This document shows, in pieces, positions 22,521 through 34,259 of a DNA stretch of 64,000 bases. Each line of letters opens with the position of its first letter. The stretch's first letter is position 1. The notes under the pieces were generated by a model that saw only the letters and a list, made by a program, of their open reading frames with translations, was not told the DNA's origin and searched no databases. Source of the stretch: Aristolochia californica (Eukaryota; Streptophyta; Magnoliopsida; Piperales; Aristolochiaceae); assembly GCA_029961685.1 (NCBI GenBank), contig JARWKL010000009.1, positions 25,291,237 to 25,355,236 on the forward strand. The letters are read 5' to 3'. The position numbers were made by a program, and so were the translations under genes.

Positions 22521-24075
22521 ACCGACCAAGAAGAATTAGCAGTAAGAGATAATAAAATACGTTATGAGTTCATTTTGGCCAACGAAGAGAATGTTTCTAC
22601 ATAATCGTTCTCATAACACTGTGTATAGTCTTTAGCAATGAGGCAGGCCTTAAGCTGAGTAACTGACCCATCCAGATTGTGTTTAATAGTAAAGATCCAC
22701 TTATACACAACAAGTTTTTAATGTAATGGAAGAGGAACTAGATCCCATGTCTGATTCTCATAGAGTGCTTGCATTTCTTCGTCCATTGCCGCCTTCCACC
22801 CTGGATGTTTCAGAGCCTTCTGATAGGACTATGGGACTAAGATGGAGGAGATAGAAGCAAGAAATTGACAACATGAAGAGGATAAATGATGGTGAGATAC
22901 AAAATTGGATATGGGGTGAGAAGTAGAGGGCCTGGTGCAAGTTATGGGTTCTTTTCTTACGGCAATGGATCAAGTATCATATTGTGATCCAAAAGGAACA
23001 AGAGAAGATGGACTTACCTCGATGGAATCCGCAAAATCCATAGGTGAGGTTTCAGCCAACGCTTTAGAGGGTAGAACATTTTCCATAGCACAGAGCACAA
23101 CTGGTCGAGGAGAAGCTGGTGCAGAAGAGAGACCTGGAGGAGCATTGTCAGAGTAGTATGAAGAGTCTTCAAAAAATGTTACATCCCTGGACGCAAGTAA
23201 CCTTTGAAGAATGGGATTGTAGCAAATATAACCCTTCTCTGTGAGAGAGTATCCTAAGAAGATACACTTGACATATTTTTTTATCAAGTTTACTATATTG
23301 TGGAGACGTAATAGGAACAAAGCATTTACAGCTGAAGACTTTCAAGGGAAGCAAAAGGGATCACCATGTGGAAACAATAAGGAATGTGAGGATTTATGAC
23401 AACAGAAGAGGGTACCTTATTTATAAGAAAGCATGCGGCCAATAAAAGTATGGGACTTTTGTGGTATACAATAAGTTGCGACATACCTCAAGAAGGTGAT
23501 AGTTCTTCCGCTCTGCTACACCATTCTGTTGGGGGTGTAGGCAAAAGATGTTTGATGGATAATGTCATTCTCTTGAAAAAAATAGTCAAGATCTTCAGAA
23601 GTATATTCTTTGGCATTATCATACCTAAGTACTTTGATTTTCGGACCAAAATGTGTGACAACCATAGCATGAAAGGATTTAAGAATGGATGGTATTTCAT
23701 ATCGCTCTTTAAAAATAAATAGCCATGTGGTACAAGTAAAATCATTAATAAATGTAAAGAGAAATGTTTGAGATGCTCAAGGGTCCCCATACATCTGTGT
23801 GGATCAACAAAAAAGGAGCAATACTTTTAAGTTCTGGATGAGGTATGTGGTCCTTTGGTGTTTGCTTAGTTGACATACTTCACAATTTAAATTTGACATA
23901 TCCTTAAAGGTAGGAAAAAAAAGATGAAGAGATTGTGCGGATGGATGTCCCAACCGATTGTGCTATAGACTTGTCTCAGTTTCCTTGGTTGGGTCGGTAT
24001 TTATTTGAGGCACATCCAAGTAGTAGAGCCTCCCTTGTTCACGGCCTCCACCAATCACCTGCTTCATTGTAAGAT
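22521..24075 (-). pseudogene. pol: copia D integrase (3' part)
   Basis: From the right: gag-pre-integrase (GGGREQGRLYYLDVP), HHCC zinc region (RLGHPSAQSL ... CEVCQLSKHQ), core fragments, and the C-terminal piece with IFLGYSLTEKGYICYNP and RDVTFFEDSSYY (22970-23320). Multiple stops. The upstream part of pol is displaced to 26957 by element E. Confidence 0.82.
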
Positions 24076-24080
24076 CCTTG

Positions 24081-24313
24081 TTGATTTTCAGGACTCCATG
24101 AATTTATGTCATGGAGAAAAATGAGAGAGACACCATTGGGAGAAAATTGGAGGTTATGGACTTGATCCAAACCCTCCCCCATAAGGTACATTTATAGATA
24201 GCAAAACTACCAATATTATACGTATACCCTTCACCCTAAAAAGAGTGAAGAAAAGACAAGAAATGTATACTAATTACATTAGTGCCATGCTAATTACATC
24301 ATATATTCCAACA
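24081..24313 (-). repeat. element E 3' LTR
   Basis: On the plus strand begins TGTTGATTTTCAGGACTCC and ends ATTCCAACA. Next to it is the tract CCCCCCTCAAGCTGGG, which is the minus-strand polypurine primer. Confidence 0.88.
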
Positions 24314-25856
24314 CCCCCCTCAAGCTGGGCGGTAATGGCAATGATCCCAGCTTGAACCAAATAGCATAAATGTAATAATAATCTCCTCCATCACAGTGTC
24401 CCAAGGATAAGTAAGAAACTGGACACAAACTCTCAAAAAGTAAAAAGGGGTGATAAAACATAAGTTGAAACCAAACTCGAGGATTTCGAACAAATATAGT
24501 GAAAATAATCACTAAAGTGGGTAATGCTTGTCATTCGCAAGACGACGATAAAAGACCCACGGGTACCAATAAAAATTCTCAATGGACTTAAAACACCCAT
24601 ATGAATAAAAGGGACAACCAAAGCAGTGCTTCAAAAAGGGTTGGCTAGTAAGGGTAAGTGAGAGTCAAATAAAGGATGGTAGGAGAAAGATTGCCAAAGG
24701 GTAATGGGAACTAGGTAAAGAGAAAATACGATGCTAAGGCCACCATGTGATTTATTTTTCTAAGAAATTCAAATTTTGCATCAAAAGAACCAATGCCAAC
24801 AATAGTCAGCAAATAATGAACTCAAGGCAAGCAACCGAGGAGTTCTTCTTCAGAAATAATGTCTCAATCAAAGAGACATAATAGCATCAGCGGAAATGGG
24901 CCAATGCCCAAATAACATGCACCATACGTGCAATTGTGTAGTATCGGATAACCGGTAAATAATAGAAGTCCTTAAGAGTAATAAGGACTCATGAAATAGT
25001 CCACAGCGAGTACATCAGTAAATAAGGAAGTTGCACCAAATTTGGGTAATAATCCAAGATAATAATCCAGTCGGAGATAGAAAACCGAGTTGAACCGAGT
25101 TGAACCAAGTCCAATAATAGACCAATATAGCCGAGTATTGGAAGGAATAGGCATAGAACTCGGCACCCAAACACGTATATCGAGGCAAAAAATCTGAGTT
25201 AGTTTGACCTAGGCCGGGTTGACTCAGTCCAAGTTGACCCGAGTTAACTCAGCAGAAAAAGTGGCTTGACTTAAACACTGAATTGGCGCTTGATTAAGTC
25301 CATTTCCTAAGTTAGGAAAATCAAATTTTCCAACAATGTCTTCTTCCCATGGCGTCGAAAAACCAGAGATAGCGATGAACAGAGAAAATCCAGGCAGCTA
25401 ATCAAGCTTAAACCGAATTTACAGAGCAGAGCAATACGGCTTCCAAAATAAACTCCTCCCAATAAACATCAATAAAATCAATCCAGAAAGGAAGATAAAA
25501 AAATTCGGAAGCTCACGGATATGTATCTCAATATGAAAATCCAGTGGCAGTAGAAAAGAGTTTCTGAAATCTTCTGTTAACTAGCTTAACATTCCGAAAT
25601 TTTCTGTTAACCAGCTTAACAATAGAGATGACCAGCGAGGAGATTAATAGTAGATATTTGATGAACCAAGGATCACAGACCAGAATTTTTTTGGATGCCG
25701 GATTCAGAATCAGAACATGACAATGTCTTCGTCCAGAAACGGCAACCAAGCTAGCAGTATCAATCAGCCAGCGTCTTGGTGCTGTCGTCTTCGGCCTTCA
25801 AAAACGAAAACAAAGCCGAATTAATTTTCTAGATTGACGGTAGATTGATTCTTCAT

Positions 25857-26230
25857 CTATAAATGGAAATGCATCTCCTCTATTGGAATTTTCTTTGTCT
25901 CGGGCAGCAGGAAGATGATGAACAATGTCATAATTATAATCAAGCAAATGAAAAGGATGAAAATCCCATATCGGAGGTGATAGAGAGCAACGAAGAAACA
26001 CTGAGCAATCGCGGCTATGAAAAACATATTGGAGCAGACCACTATACTCTGCCCAATGGATCTGGTCTCCAGAGGGAAGATTTCACTGGGAACCAACCAC
26101 CCAAGAAGGGCCCATGACCACCCATAGGCAAGGCAGAACAAGCAAGTCATGATCACTAGCATGATGCCATCGGCTTTGGGGAGTATTTACCCGTAACAGT
26201 TTGTTACCAATGGAACCAGTAATAGAAAGA
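25857..26230 (-). pseudogene. captured hexose/H+ symporter (STP-type) fragment inside element E
   Basis: A 101-codon minus-strand frame (25857-26162) reads as the C-terminal third of a plant monosaccharide transporter of the MFS sugar-porter family. Signature blocks: WSWALLGWLVPSEIFPLE (family: SWGPLGWLVPSEIFPLE), IGQSIVVCSNM, and the end LPETKKIPIEEM (family PETKG(I/V)P-(I/V)EEM). A few codons of the loop before this helix, ending GKYSPKAD, extend it to about 26230. Full-length STPs have about 510-520 residues, so this is roughly one fifth. It sits between two LTRs of a non-autonomous element, so it is a captured fragment and not a resident gene. The usual short hydrophilic tail (W-R-x-HW) after EEM is missing. 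Confidence 0.85.
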
Positions 26231-26721
26231 TTGTGCCAACAACGGAACCAATAAGATTAAGAACTCACCACTAACAGCAGTAACTCGCCGGATTAAGATT
26301 CTGATTTGAGTGTGGAAAAGAAATAACTCGGACAACAGAATCAGCACCAACATGTTCTATACTTTTAGCAGAAAAACTTCCAACCAGTAACATTAAACTC
26401 CGATGAAGATAAGCATCATAACTTTCTAGAAACAATACTAAAGGTGGTGTTGATATAGTGCTGGATCAAACCAATGGGTTGGGATAGAGATGTATGTAAC
26501 AAAACCATGATCATCCACAAATCGATTATCCACCAAGCAGAATCTGATTCTGCTTTACAAACTCATTCACCGAGCAGCAGAAATATGAAACTCGGCAACA
26601 GAAAGTGACTTCCATTAATGACGAAACAAAACGGAAATATGAGCAAATAAAAAAATGATGGGGTTTTTTTCAGTCCTGAAAACCATAGATGTGAGTCCTG
26701 AAAATCAATGATCTAATACCA

Positions 26722-26956
26722 TGTTGATTTTCAGGACTCCATGAATTTAGTTCATGGAGAAAATTGAGAGAGACACCATTGGAAGAAAACTGGAGGTTAT
26801 GGACTTGATCCAAACCCTCTCCCATAAGGTATATTTATAGATATCCAATCTACCAATATTTCGAGTATACCCTTCACCATAATAAGAGTGAAGAAGAGAC
26901 AGGAAACTTAAACTAATTATATCAGTGCCACCCTAATTACATAATAAATTCCAACA
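26722..26956 (-). repeat. element E 5' LTR
   Basis: 235 bp. Directly followed (minus strand) by the initiator-Met primer site TGGTATTAGATCATT. Contains a TATTTATAGAT box as in the sister LTR. Confidence 0.88.
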
Positions 26957-26961
26957 ATCCT

Positions 26962-29177
26962 GAAACACACAGGAAGAGGGTGAGAAGGTAATTGAGCAAT
27001 TAAAATGTTGTTTTAGCTGACTAATAGATAAAAGATTCAAGGGAAAAGTAGGAACAAAAAGAATATCTATGATCGGAAGTGATGGTGTAATAGATGTGGA
27101 CCCTTTTTTGAGAACTTTAGTTTGGGAGCCGTCAGCTATGGTAACAAATTTATTCTAGAGAGAAGGAGAAACTGAGTGGAGTAGATTTTTTTTACCTGTA
27201 AGATGCTCGGAGGCCCCTGAGTCAATTATCCAAGGTGAAGAGGAGGAAGTGGTAGAGAGCATACCTGAAGCGGTGGTGACATCAGTAGTTGAGGAGGAAC
27301 TTGGAGGAGAGACCATTAGTGTTTTCATTTTCTTTAATAAGTCATACTCATCCTCGGTAAGGGTTTTCTTTTCAGTTGGTGGGGTAGACTAGTCCTCCTT
27401 TGTATCACTTACTGAGGCTTAATTAGCCTTAACCCAATCCAGTATGCCATGCATTTTAAAATACTGATCTGTACTATGGCCATATTTCCCACAATGAGTG
27501 CATTTCCGGCCGTCTATTATGACAAAGCCATTCCTTCCATCTCTTCCTTGTCCTCCTCTATAGTTTCTTCCACGGCCTCGATCACGGTCGGTTGATTTTC
27601 CCCTAGGCCCGATGTACATAGCGGAGAATACTACAGTAGGAGAAGGAGAAGAAGAGTCTGGAATGTGGAGTAATGTGGCACATACATCATCAAAGGTGGG
27701 AATAGCAGAGGCATTGAGGAGTTGACTTTTAGAAAATTTGAGATATGGCTTAATTTTTTCTAGGCAAATGGCAGTGGCTAAGGCTTCCTTCTACTTGTCT
27801 TCGACAAAGACATCGATGGAGGTAGGCTGAGCTAGCTTCCATTCTTGAAGAAGGCCTCTAAAATGAGCCAAATATTCATGGATATTTTCTCCTTGTTTAG
27901 TATTGAACATTCTTTGGAGGATATCATATGGCTTGTGTAAGTTGTCGGAGCTAGAGTACAACTTCGCACATTTCTCTCAATTTGTATTGGCGGTGTCGAG
28001 ATGTTGTGGACTCAATAGCACACCGAGTCACACAACAAAGGAGGCAACAACAACTCACTCAATAGGATTTATTTATTATATTACTTTGAGTAGGATTTAT
28101 TTCTTATATTACTTTGAGTAGGATTTATTTCTTATATTGTTTTAAGTAGGAGTCATTTCTAATTACTTTTATATGTAGGGGCATTATGGGAATTATAGTA
28201 ACCCTAACCATAAAACTCTATGATGTGATCTATTTAAAGGGAAAGAATGAATGAATGAGGCAAGCTTTGAGATTTTAGAATAACCTAGTTTAAACAGGCT
28301 GAGATCACCTCTTGATCTCGAGTTTAGGGTTTACTCCAAAAATCCAACGTATCCTTCACCCTCCAGTGCCATCCATCTTCATCCACCTTCATCCTCCATC
28401 ATCCATAGCTGGAAGAGGAGCTTCCTGCCCCTTTTTCGAGCCCAAAGAGAGGGTCTGCCCTCCTTCTCAGTGTCAACAGCCAGTAAGGGTTCTAACCCTC
28501 TTGACGAGCAGAAAAAGGAAGGGTTTTCTGGTTCTTCCACGTGAAGGTCTGGTGCATCTCTTCCTAGTTTAGAAGTATCACGGAAATCTAGCACCTACAT
28601 CCACCAAGGTGAGCCAAGAGCTACACATAAGCTAGGCCTTCAATCCTAGCATAAGTAACAACCAAACCTGGGTTGAAACCCAGGTTTCCATGAGCAACAA
28701 AAGGTATCTCTACCAGTCCTTTCTCCATGTGAATTAATTCAATTCTAGTTATAACTTTAGCACTAGAATGGATACATCAAAAGTGGAATTGATCACGTGT
28801 GGAAGATCAATCAAAGAAGGGAGCTTTAACCCTCCTTATCGAGTCCAGCAACTCAGTGCAAGTGCTGGAATCTCAAATCCCATGCTGTGTTACTCGATCC
28901 ATAACCTGAGAGATGAATAACATTGTTGGAGACAAGTTCTTTCTTGTTGTTGACGAGCCAACTAATTACCAATGAGTCATTTTTTAACCACTTAGCATAA
29001 GCAACATCTTTTTCATCAATGGGTGGCCCAAATTTTGGTGAGGTGACCAAGTAGGTCCCTTGTTATAAGGAATCGTCGAACCGATGGGGACTAGCTCATG
29101 AAATTTGATATCCCCTGCAAGGGTATGAGAGTAATCTTGAGAATATCATTCTTGTTACCCATGTATTCTTCAGCCAT
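26962..29177 (-). pseudogene. gag: copia D protease and gag, split by solo LTR S3
   Basis: Gag starts at ATG 29177 (MAEEYMGNKNDILKIT). It continues to 28912, is interrupted by S3, and resumes at 27996. A zinc knuckle CTHCGKYGHSTDQYF (last Cys to Tyr) lies at about 27470-27510, after an RGRGRNYRGGQGRDGR stretch. The protease core with WIIDSGASEHLTG lies near 27215-27245. Removing S3 restores the gag reading across the site (VDTANT). Stops are scattered through both parts. Confidence 0.83.
28002..28906 (+). mobile_element. solo chromovirus LTR S3 (TSD CGAGA/TGAGA)
   Basis: 905-bp LTR starting TGTTGTGGACTCAATAGCAC, in the gag of copia D. Flanks CGAGA (27997-28001) and TGAGA (28907-28911) differ at one base. 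It is the sister of the G2 3' LTR. The right end reads CCATAACC rather than the expected CA terminus, so it is slightly decayed or truncated. Confidence 0.87.
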
Positions 29178-29743
29178 AAAGGTAATCCAAAGGTAATAAT
29201 GTACTCAAATTTGATGTAGCCTAAGTAAGCGGCTTGGAGATTCAAGTGCAGCCAAGGCTAGCTCGGGTAGATGGGAGGAGAACCCGAGCTTATCAAGTCT
29301 ATAGGCAAGGAGGGAACCCTCTTGGGCCAGTCAACTTTCTGGCAAAAAATTTTTATAATTAATTCTCTCATCTTCATTGTATAGAATAGCAAAAATCAAT
29401 CAATAAGCATGACATCAAGTAAGGTAAGGTAGCAATTCTGAATTAGATCTTTCCAAGATCATTCCAAAAATATATTTGACTCTAGCTTGGGATAAAACTT
29501 CTTCTAATCCGAGATGCATAAATCTCAATAACTTCATACGAAGAAGACAACAATAAAATCATCTCTGAACCATCTTTTAAAGATCCAAAAACCAAGAGCA
29601 TGAAGGAATAAGAATAAGAATAAAAAACTTATCTCACAAGCTTCAATCTTGCTTCACAAAGGGCCTTCTGTGAGTAACATTGATCATAACTTCCAAGAGT
29701 GCTCTTTTGACGTGGGGATCCTAAATTTGATGCTTTGATACCA
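29178..29743 (-). other. copia D leader and primer-binding site
   Basis: Untranslated leader between the gag start and the 5' LTR. It begins next to the LTR with TGGTATCAAAGCATC (minus strand, 29729-29743), the tRNA-iMet primer site. No ORF. Confidence 0.75.
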
Positions 29744-30516
29744 TGTTGAATTTAGGACCTCATGATTGAAACTTCAAGCAAGATGAGAGTGGGAGAAGAA
29801 AAAGAGCAAAGAGAGAGAGAGTTCGGGTAGAGGAGAGAAGAGAAAAGAAAGAAAAGGAACTTAGGCTAGAGAGAGATTCTTCACGAGTTGAGAAGTGGAG
29901 AGCTTGATTGAACCCTTCAACCAAGACCCCTATTTAACTATTTCAATTTCATATTAAGAGATAAGATAGGATCCCTAATATCCCTAATTACATCAATCGT
30001 GATTATCCAAATCTACATAAATCAAGGAAGATAAATCGATTACAGTAATCAAGGAAGATTTTCAAATATTCCAACTTATGCGATAGGGATTTCAACCCGT
30101 GTGATGACTCATCGTGCCACCTCACATGATCATGGTGGGTCCCACTATCTTTGTTAAGTTGTGGAGCCTAATTAACTCCCTATGCTGAGTTGCCCTAATT
30201 TTCTCTTTATAATTGAGGGGCGCCGCTATTAGGTTTTTATCATCTTATACCGAGGAGCATCTCGAGTTGTAGCCTAAGAGGTTAGAGAGAAACACCTGTA
30301 ACTGTGCGCTTTCTCTTGTAAATTATTTCATCTTCATAGTAGATTATTGTAGCAGCTAAATCTCACCTTGAGGCCAACCTGTATAAATCTTGTTGTATTT
30401 TTTTGTGCTTGTTTTTCCTTTCTTTTGTGGTTATTATTATTGGTCTCGTTAGTTTGGAATTAGGGCATCTAATTCCTAAAAATCTCGTGTGATCATGTGG
30501 CTCACGCCTTGTAACA
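29744..30516 (-). repeat. copia D 5' LTR with nested solo LTR
   Basis: On the plus strand begins TGTTGAATTTAGGACC and ends CACGCCTTGTAACA. It is split by S5 (30151-30480); without S5 it is about 440 bp, close to the 456-bp 3' LTR. Confidence 0.85.
30151..30480 (+). mobile_element. solo copia-C-type LTR S5 (TSD TATCT/AATCT)
   Basis: Starts T-TGTTAAGTTGTGGAGCC and ends GGGCATCTAATTCCTAA. It matches the 3' LTR of copia C (about 30630-31055) and solo LTR S6 (32091-32318, opposite strand). Flanks TATCT (30146-30150) and AATCT (30481-30485) agree at four of five bases. Confidence 0.78.
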
Positions 30517-30521
30517 ACAAA

Positions 30522-31059
30522 GACTATTACAATTGAGAACTTCAATTGGACTCCTCTCTGAAGATATAGAACTTTTTTTGTCACTATAGAGGAGATATGG
30601 ATGATAGATTAGTCTCCAAGTAGGAGATTTTTAAGTTTTGGATAATAATTAATGCCTTACGCCATGGGGGTTGGAAGAGGGGCGAGGAGCCCCCACCAGA
30701 TCCATGATATATTGACTGTTATTTTATTAAGGGTAGTTTGGAGATTTCACACTTGTAATCCGGTTGCCTAATTTTCTCTTTATATTTGGGGTTGCCGTTG
30801 TTAGGGTTTTATCACCCGGAGTATGATCATTGAGGAGGATCATCAGTTGTGGCTGAGAGAGGTTATAGAAATGATTTCTTTTTGTAAACTATTTCATCTT
30901 CATAGTGATTACTGCAATGGTGAAAGATAGGACGTAGTCTCACCTTGAGGTAAACCTGTATAAATCTTGCATCTTTCTTCATGCTTATTTTTCTTCTTTT
31001 GCGTTTATTATTATTTCTCTCGTTAGTTTTGAATTAGGGCGTCGAATTCCTAATAAAGC
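30522..31059 (+). pseudogene. pol: copia C C-terminus and 3' LTR
   Basis: Continues copia C after the ACAAA duplication: TITIENFNW is the conserved C-terminal tail after DMLTK. 'ccaagtaggagat' (~30616) is the likely polypurine tract, and the LTR runs from about 30630 to about 31055 (ending GTCGAATTCCTAATA). It shares the 'tttctcttta' and 'gttagggttttatca' blocks with S5. Confidence 0.72.
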
Positions 31060-32860
31060 ATGCCCAACCAATAGAAAAGAAGACCATTACCGATGATGGG
31101 TATGACTTATTCCAATGAGGGCCTATCCTCCAAGTTCATCTTCCACTGCTGTTGCCACCACCACTTCATGTATGCTCTCTGCCACTTCCTCCTCTTCATC
31201 CTCGAGACCTCCGAGTATCTCACAGGTAACAAAGGTCTACTCCACTCCGCCTTTCCTTGTCTCTCAGATAAATTTGTTACCATTGTTGATGGATCCCAAA
31301 CTAAATTTCTCAGGAAAGGATCCACCTATGTTATGCTGTCACTTTCACTCAAAGATATTCTTTTTGTCCCTACCTTTCCCTTGAACCTTTTATCTGATAG
31401 TCAGCTCAATAAGTATTTTAATTACTCCATCACCTTCTAACCCACTTCCTGTGTGTTTAAGGATCTTACAATGAAGCACGTGATTGGTGGAGGCCGTGAA
31501 CAGGGGAGGCTCTACTACCTGGACTTGCCTCAAATAAATGCCTTCTCAACCATGCACATCAAGGTGAGTCAATGGTACAATCAGTTTGGATATCCATCCA
31601 CACAATTTTTTCATCTTCATTCCTACATTCAAAAATATTTAAAATTTAAATTGTGAAGTACGTCAACTAAGCAAACACCAGAGGACTACATACTCTCCTC
31701 GACCTGAAATTAAAGATGTTGCTCCTTTTACGTTGATTCACGCAGATGTATGGGGGGCCCATGAGAATCTCAAATATTTCCAAGTTTAAGTACTTTACTA
31801 CCTTCATTGATGATTTTACTCGTACCACATGGATATTTCTTTTTAAAGTGTGATCTAAAATTTCATTAATCTTTAAATCCTTTCATGCTAAGGTGGTCAC
31901 TCAATTCAATCAAAAAGTAAAAATACTTCGGTCTGATAATGCCAAAGAATATATCTCTAGTGACCTAGATTCCTTTAGTCAAGAAAAGGGCTTTATCCAT
32001 CAGATGCCTCGTGTCTACACCGCTCAACATAACGGTGTAGCAGAAGGTAAGAACCATCATCTTGTAGAGGTAGCTCGTGGATTATTATATTGTTAGGAAT
32101 TACACGCCCTAATTCAAAACTAACAAGAGCAATAACAATCACAGAGGAAGAAAAGAAAATAAACACGAAGAACACAAGATTTATATAGGTCCGCCTCAAG
32201 GTGAGACTACGTCCTATCTTCTATCGCTGCAGATATTCACTATGAAGAGGAAATAGTTTACAAGAGAAATCACATATGTGTAACATGTAAGGTGTTAATT
32301 AGGCTCTAAAATTTAACATATATACAATGGAAGTACCATACGTTTACTAGCCACATGCTATCCATAGTACGTGTTTTCTTATTAATAGGCTACCCTCTTC
32401 CATTCTCAGTCATAAATCCCTATATTCATTATTGTTTCCACATGGTGATTCTTTTTCACTTCCCTTGAAAGTCTTCTAGTGTACATGTTTTGCTCATGTT
32501 ACCTCACCACCGCGTAGTAAACTTGATCCAAAATCTGCCAAGTGTATCTTCTTAGGATACTCTCGCACGCAAAAGGGTTATGTTTGCTACAATTCTACTG
32601 TCCAAAGGTAATTTTTTTCTAGGGATGTTACTTTTTTTATGACTCTTCATACTACTAAGAAAATGCCCCACTAGATCTCTCCTCTGTACAAGTCTCTCCT
32701 CGCCTAGTTGTGCCCCATGCTACGAACATTATTCAACCCCCTAAAGCATTGGCCGACACCACACCCACGGAGTTTGGGGATCCCATCGAGGTAAATTCAT
32801 CTTCTCCTATTCATTTATGAACACAATATGATACTCCTATCGTCTTAAGAAAAGAACCCA
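31060..32860 (+). pseudogene. pol: copia A protease-integrase, left part
   Basis: Left half of an older plus-strand copia element. Protease-linked blocks: GNKGLLHSAFPCLSDKFVTI. Gag-pre-integrase: VIGGGREQGRLYYLDLP. Integrase core: KILRSDNAKEYISSDLDSF and QHNGVAEGKNHHLVEVARGLLY. The reading is cut by S6, then resumes EVPYVY ... FLINRLPSSILSHKS, IFLGYSRTQKGYVCYN. It ends at QYDTPIVLRKEP, where element M is inserted, and continues in frame at 46159 (KTYPRPSTSHP). The gag part is missing on the left. Confidence 0.85.
32091..32318 (-). mobile_element. solo copia-C-type LTR S6 (TSD TATAT)
   Basis: 228 bp; on the plus strand TGTTAGGAATTACACG ... AAATTTAACA. Perfect 5-bp duplications TATAT lie at 32086-32090 and 32319-32323. 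Removing it rejoins the copia A integrase in frame (ARGLLY-T-MEVPYVY). Confidence 0.92.
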
Positions 32861-32874
32861 ATTGTGTAGTTTGC

Positions 32875-33154
32875 GTGAGCCACTAGTGAAAGATTCTCTT
32901 CTTGGGAACATTTGTAAGATCCTTCAATGATGCTTGAAGATGAAGAGAAAGTCTGCTGGCCTCTAGAGGAAGCGGGTTCCAGCAAAGACTTCTGATTTTG
33001 AAATTGTATGCCGTTATTTTAATGCAAGCATTCTGAAAGAGATTCTTCAATGACTTCTGATCCCTTAAGAACCTTTTCATTGCCATGGGCAGGAAGAATC
33101 AAATCATCCTCAGATAGATCGTGCCAGACAAACCCATTCTTGTAGCTTTATTTA
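32875..33154 (-). pseudogene. captured SOSEKI (DUF966) fragment, C-terminal piece
   Basis: Continues the DUF966 reading from the piece at 45464-45606 across the copia B insertion: [21 protein letters not shown], then LKGSE, followed by a Ser-rich stretch (FSSSSSIIEG). The [15 protein letters not shown] block is diagnostic of plant SOSEKI/DUF966 proteins, which are polarly localised and polymerise through an N-terminal DIX-like domain. A TAA lies at the join (CK-stop-SYKNG), and several frames are needed, so it is a pseudogene fragment. Confidence 0.78.
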
Positions 33155-33751
33155 TGTTACAATGTGGGACCCACCATGGAGCATGAGCTGGTGGGACCCA
33201 CCATGAAGACGTGGGATACCAAGAAGAGTCCTCACCCAAGCGAGCACGAGTTAAGAAGATAAGAAGCACAAGCTACACTGAGTTAAGAAACTTGAAGATC
33301 AGGTGGGACCCACAAAGATGCCATGAACTGGTAATCTTATCAATATGAGCTGGAGGATCATGTGGGACCCACAAGGATAAGACCACAAGCTGGCCTCCTC
33401 CCTTATATTCATGTTATTGAAGAATATTTCTAGTTCAACTTATATTATACCTCTGGTAGATTGTGTTATCTTTTCATGATAGACTTATCTTAGAGAGTTA
33501 GAGTTGGAATGTAATTAGAAGATTGAAAGGTTAATTGTATAAGGACTCTATCACTTCCCATACTATAAATAGAGGTGTTTCAATTCATAATTAATCAAGG
33601 TACACATCTCCTTTTTGAGTAAATCTCTCTCTTTGCTTGGCATATATCTCTCTTTTCTTTTTTTCTTCTCTCTACCCAAGAGCTCTTCTTCCCTTTTCTT
33701 CTTTTTCTTTCTCCTTTCTCATACTTTGGAAAAGGGATCCTAAATTCAACA
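33155..33751 (+). repeat. copia B 5' LTR and PBS
   Basis: Starts TGTTACAATGTGGGACCC and ends TAAATTCAACA, followed by the tRNA-iMet primer site TGGTATCAAAACATT at 33752. TATAAATAGAGG near 33564 is the core promoter candidate. Confidence 0.9.
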
Positions 33752-34259
33752 TGGTATCAAAACATTAAATTTAGGATCCCTCGTCAAAAGGAATTCTCTA
33801 AATAAGATATGATCGACACTCAAAGAGGCTCTTTTGTGAAGAAAGATCACAAACTGTGAGACAAGTGCTTAATTTTTTTTTAACTTCATGTTACTGGTTT
33901 ACGAATTTAGAAGATGATTTAAAGATGAGTGTGTGAATGCTTTTCACCTTATGATATTGTGGATATGCATGCCTCTCCATCTACAAGAGGCTATCAAAAC
34001 AGTTTTGTCGCTTTGGAAATTTTGTTAACCAAGATCAATCCATGATCAAATTGATGGAATTTTTTTTCATGGGAACAAGAGTCCCTTGATATAGGAGATT
34101 GTTATTGAGTCTCTTTTGAGTGATATTAAAGGAAACAAATCAGAATAATAATTTAGCATCAATGCTAAAGTCTCCATACATTGAGTTGTTTGAAGAATAC
34201 TACTTGGTGTTATTGTTAGAAATATTTTTGAAGAGGAGCCTATCATAGGCGAAGAGAAT

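Larger units (their letters stand above)
24081..26956 (-). mobile_element. non-autonomous LTR element E with captured hexose-transporter fragment (TSD ATCCT)
   Basis: 2,876 bp on the minus strand. Perfect 5-bp duplications ATCCT lie at 24076-24080 and 26957-26961. LTRs of 233 bp (24081-24313) and 235 bp (26722-26956) differ at very roughly 25-30 positions by eye, so the insertion is not recent. PBS: TGGTATTAGATCATT (minus, ending 26721). Polypurine tract: AGCTTGAGGGGGG. No gag or pol is present. The interior instead holds a sugar-transporter fragment and sequence shared with element P (59707-62514), for example the GACCC(A/G)GGTTGACCC-like stretch at 25205-25250. Confidence 0.9.
20834..30516 (-). 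mobile_element. copia element D (TSD ACAAA), inserted in copia C
   Basis: Minus-strand copia element with both LTRs, flanked by ACAAA at 20829-20833 and 30517-30521. Removing it rejoins the copia C RNase H end in frame (DMLT-K-TITIENF). It holds gag, protease, integrase, RT and RNase H, all with lesions. It is itself interrupted by element E (24081-26956), solo LTR S3 (28002-28906) and solo LTR S5 (30151-30480). Confidence 0.93.

Noticed and set aside
25857..26162. Resident sugar-transporter gene
   Set aside because: Only the C-terminal fifth is present, it lacks the usual tail, and it lies between matching LTRs with a 5-bp TSD, so it is element cargo.
30151..30480. MITE or SINE interpretation of S5/S6
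   Set aside because: Both match the 3' LTR of copia C and end TGTTA ... ; the flanking 5-bp duplications fit LTR insertion, and no terminal inverted repeats or tRNA head are present.
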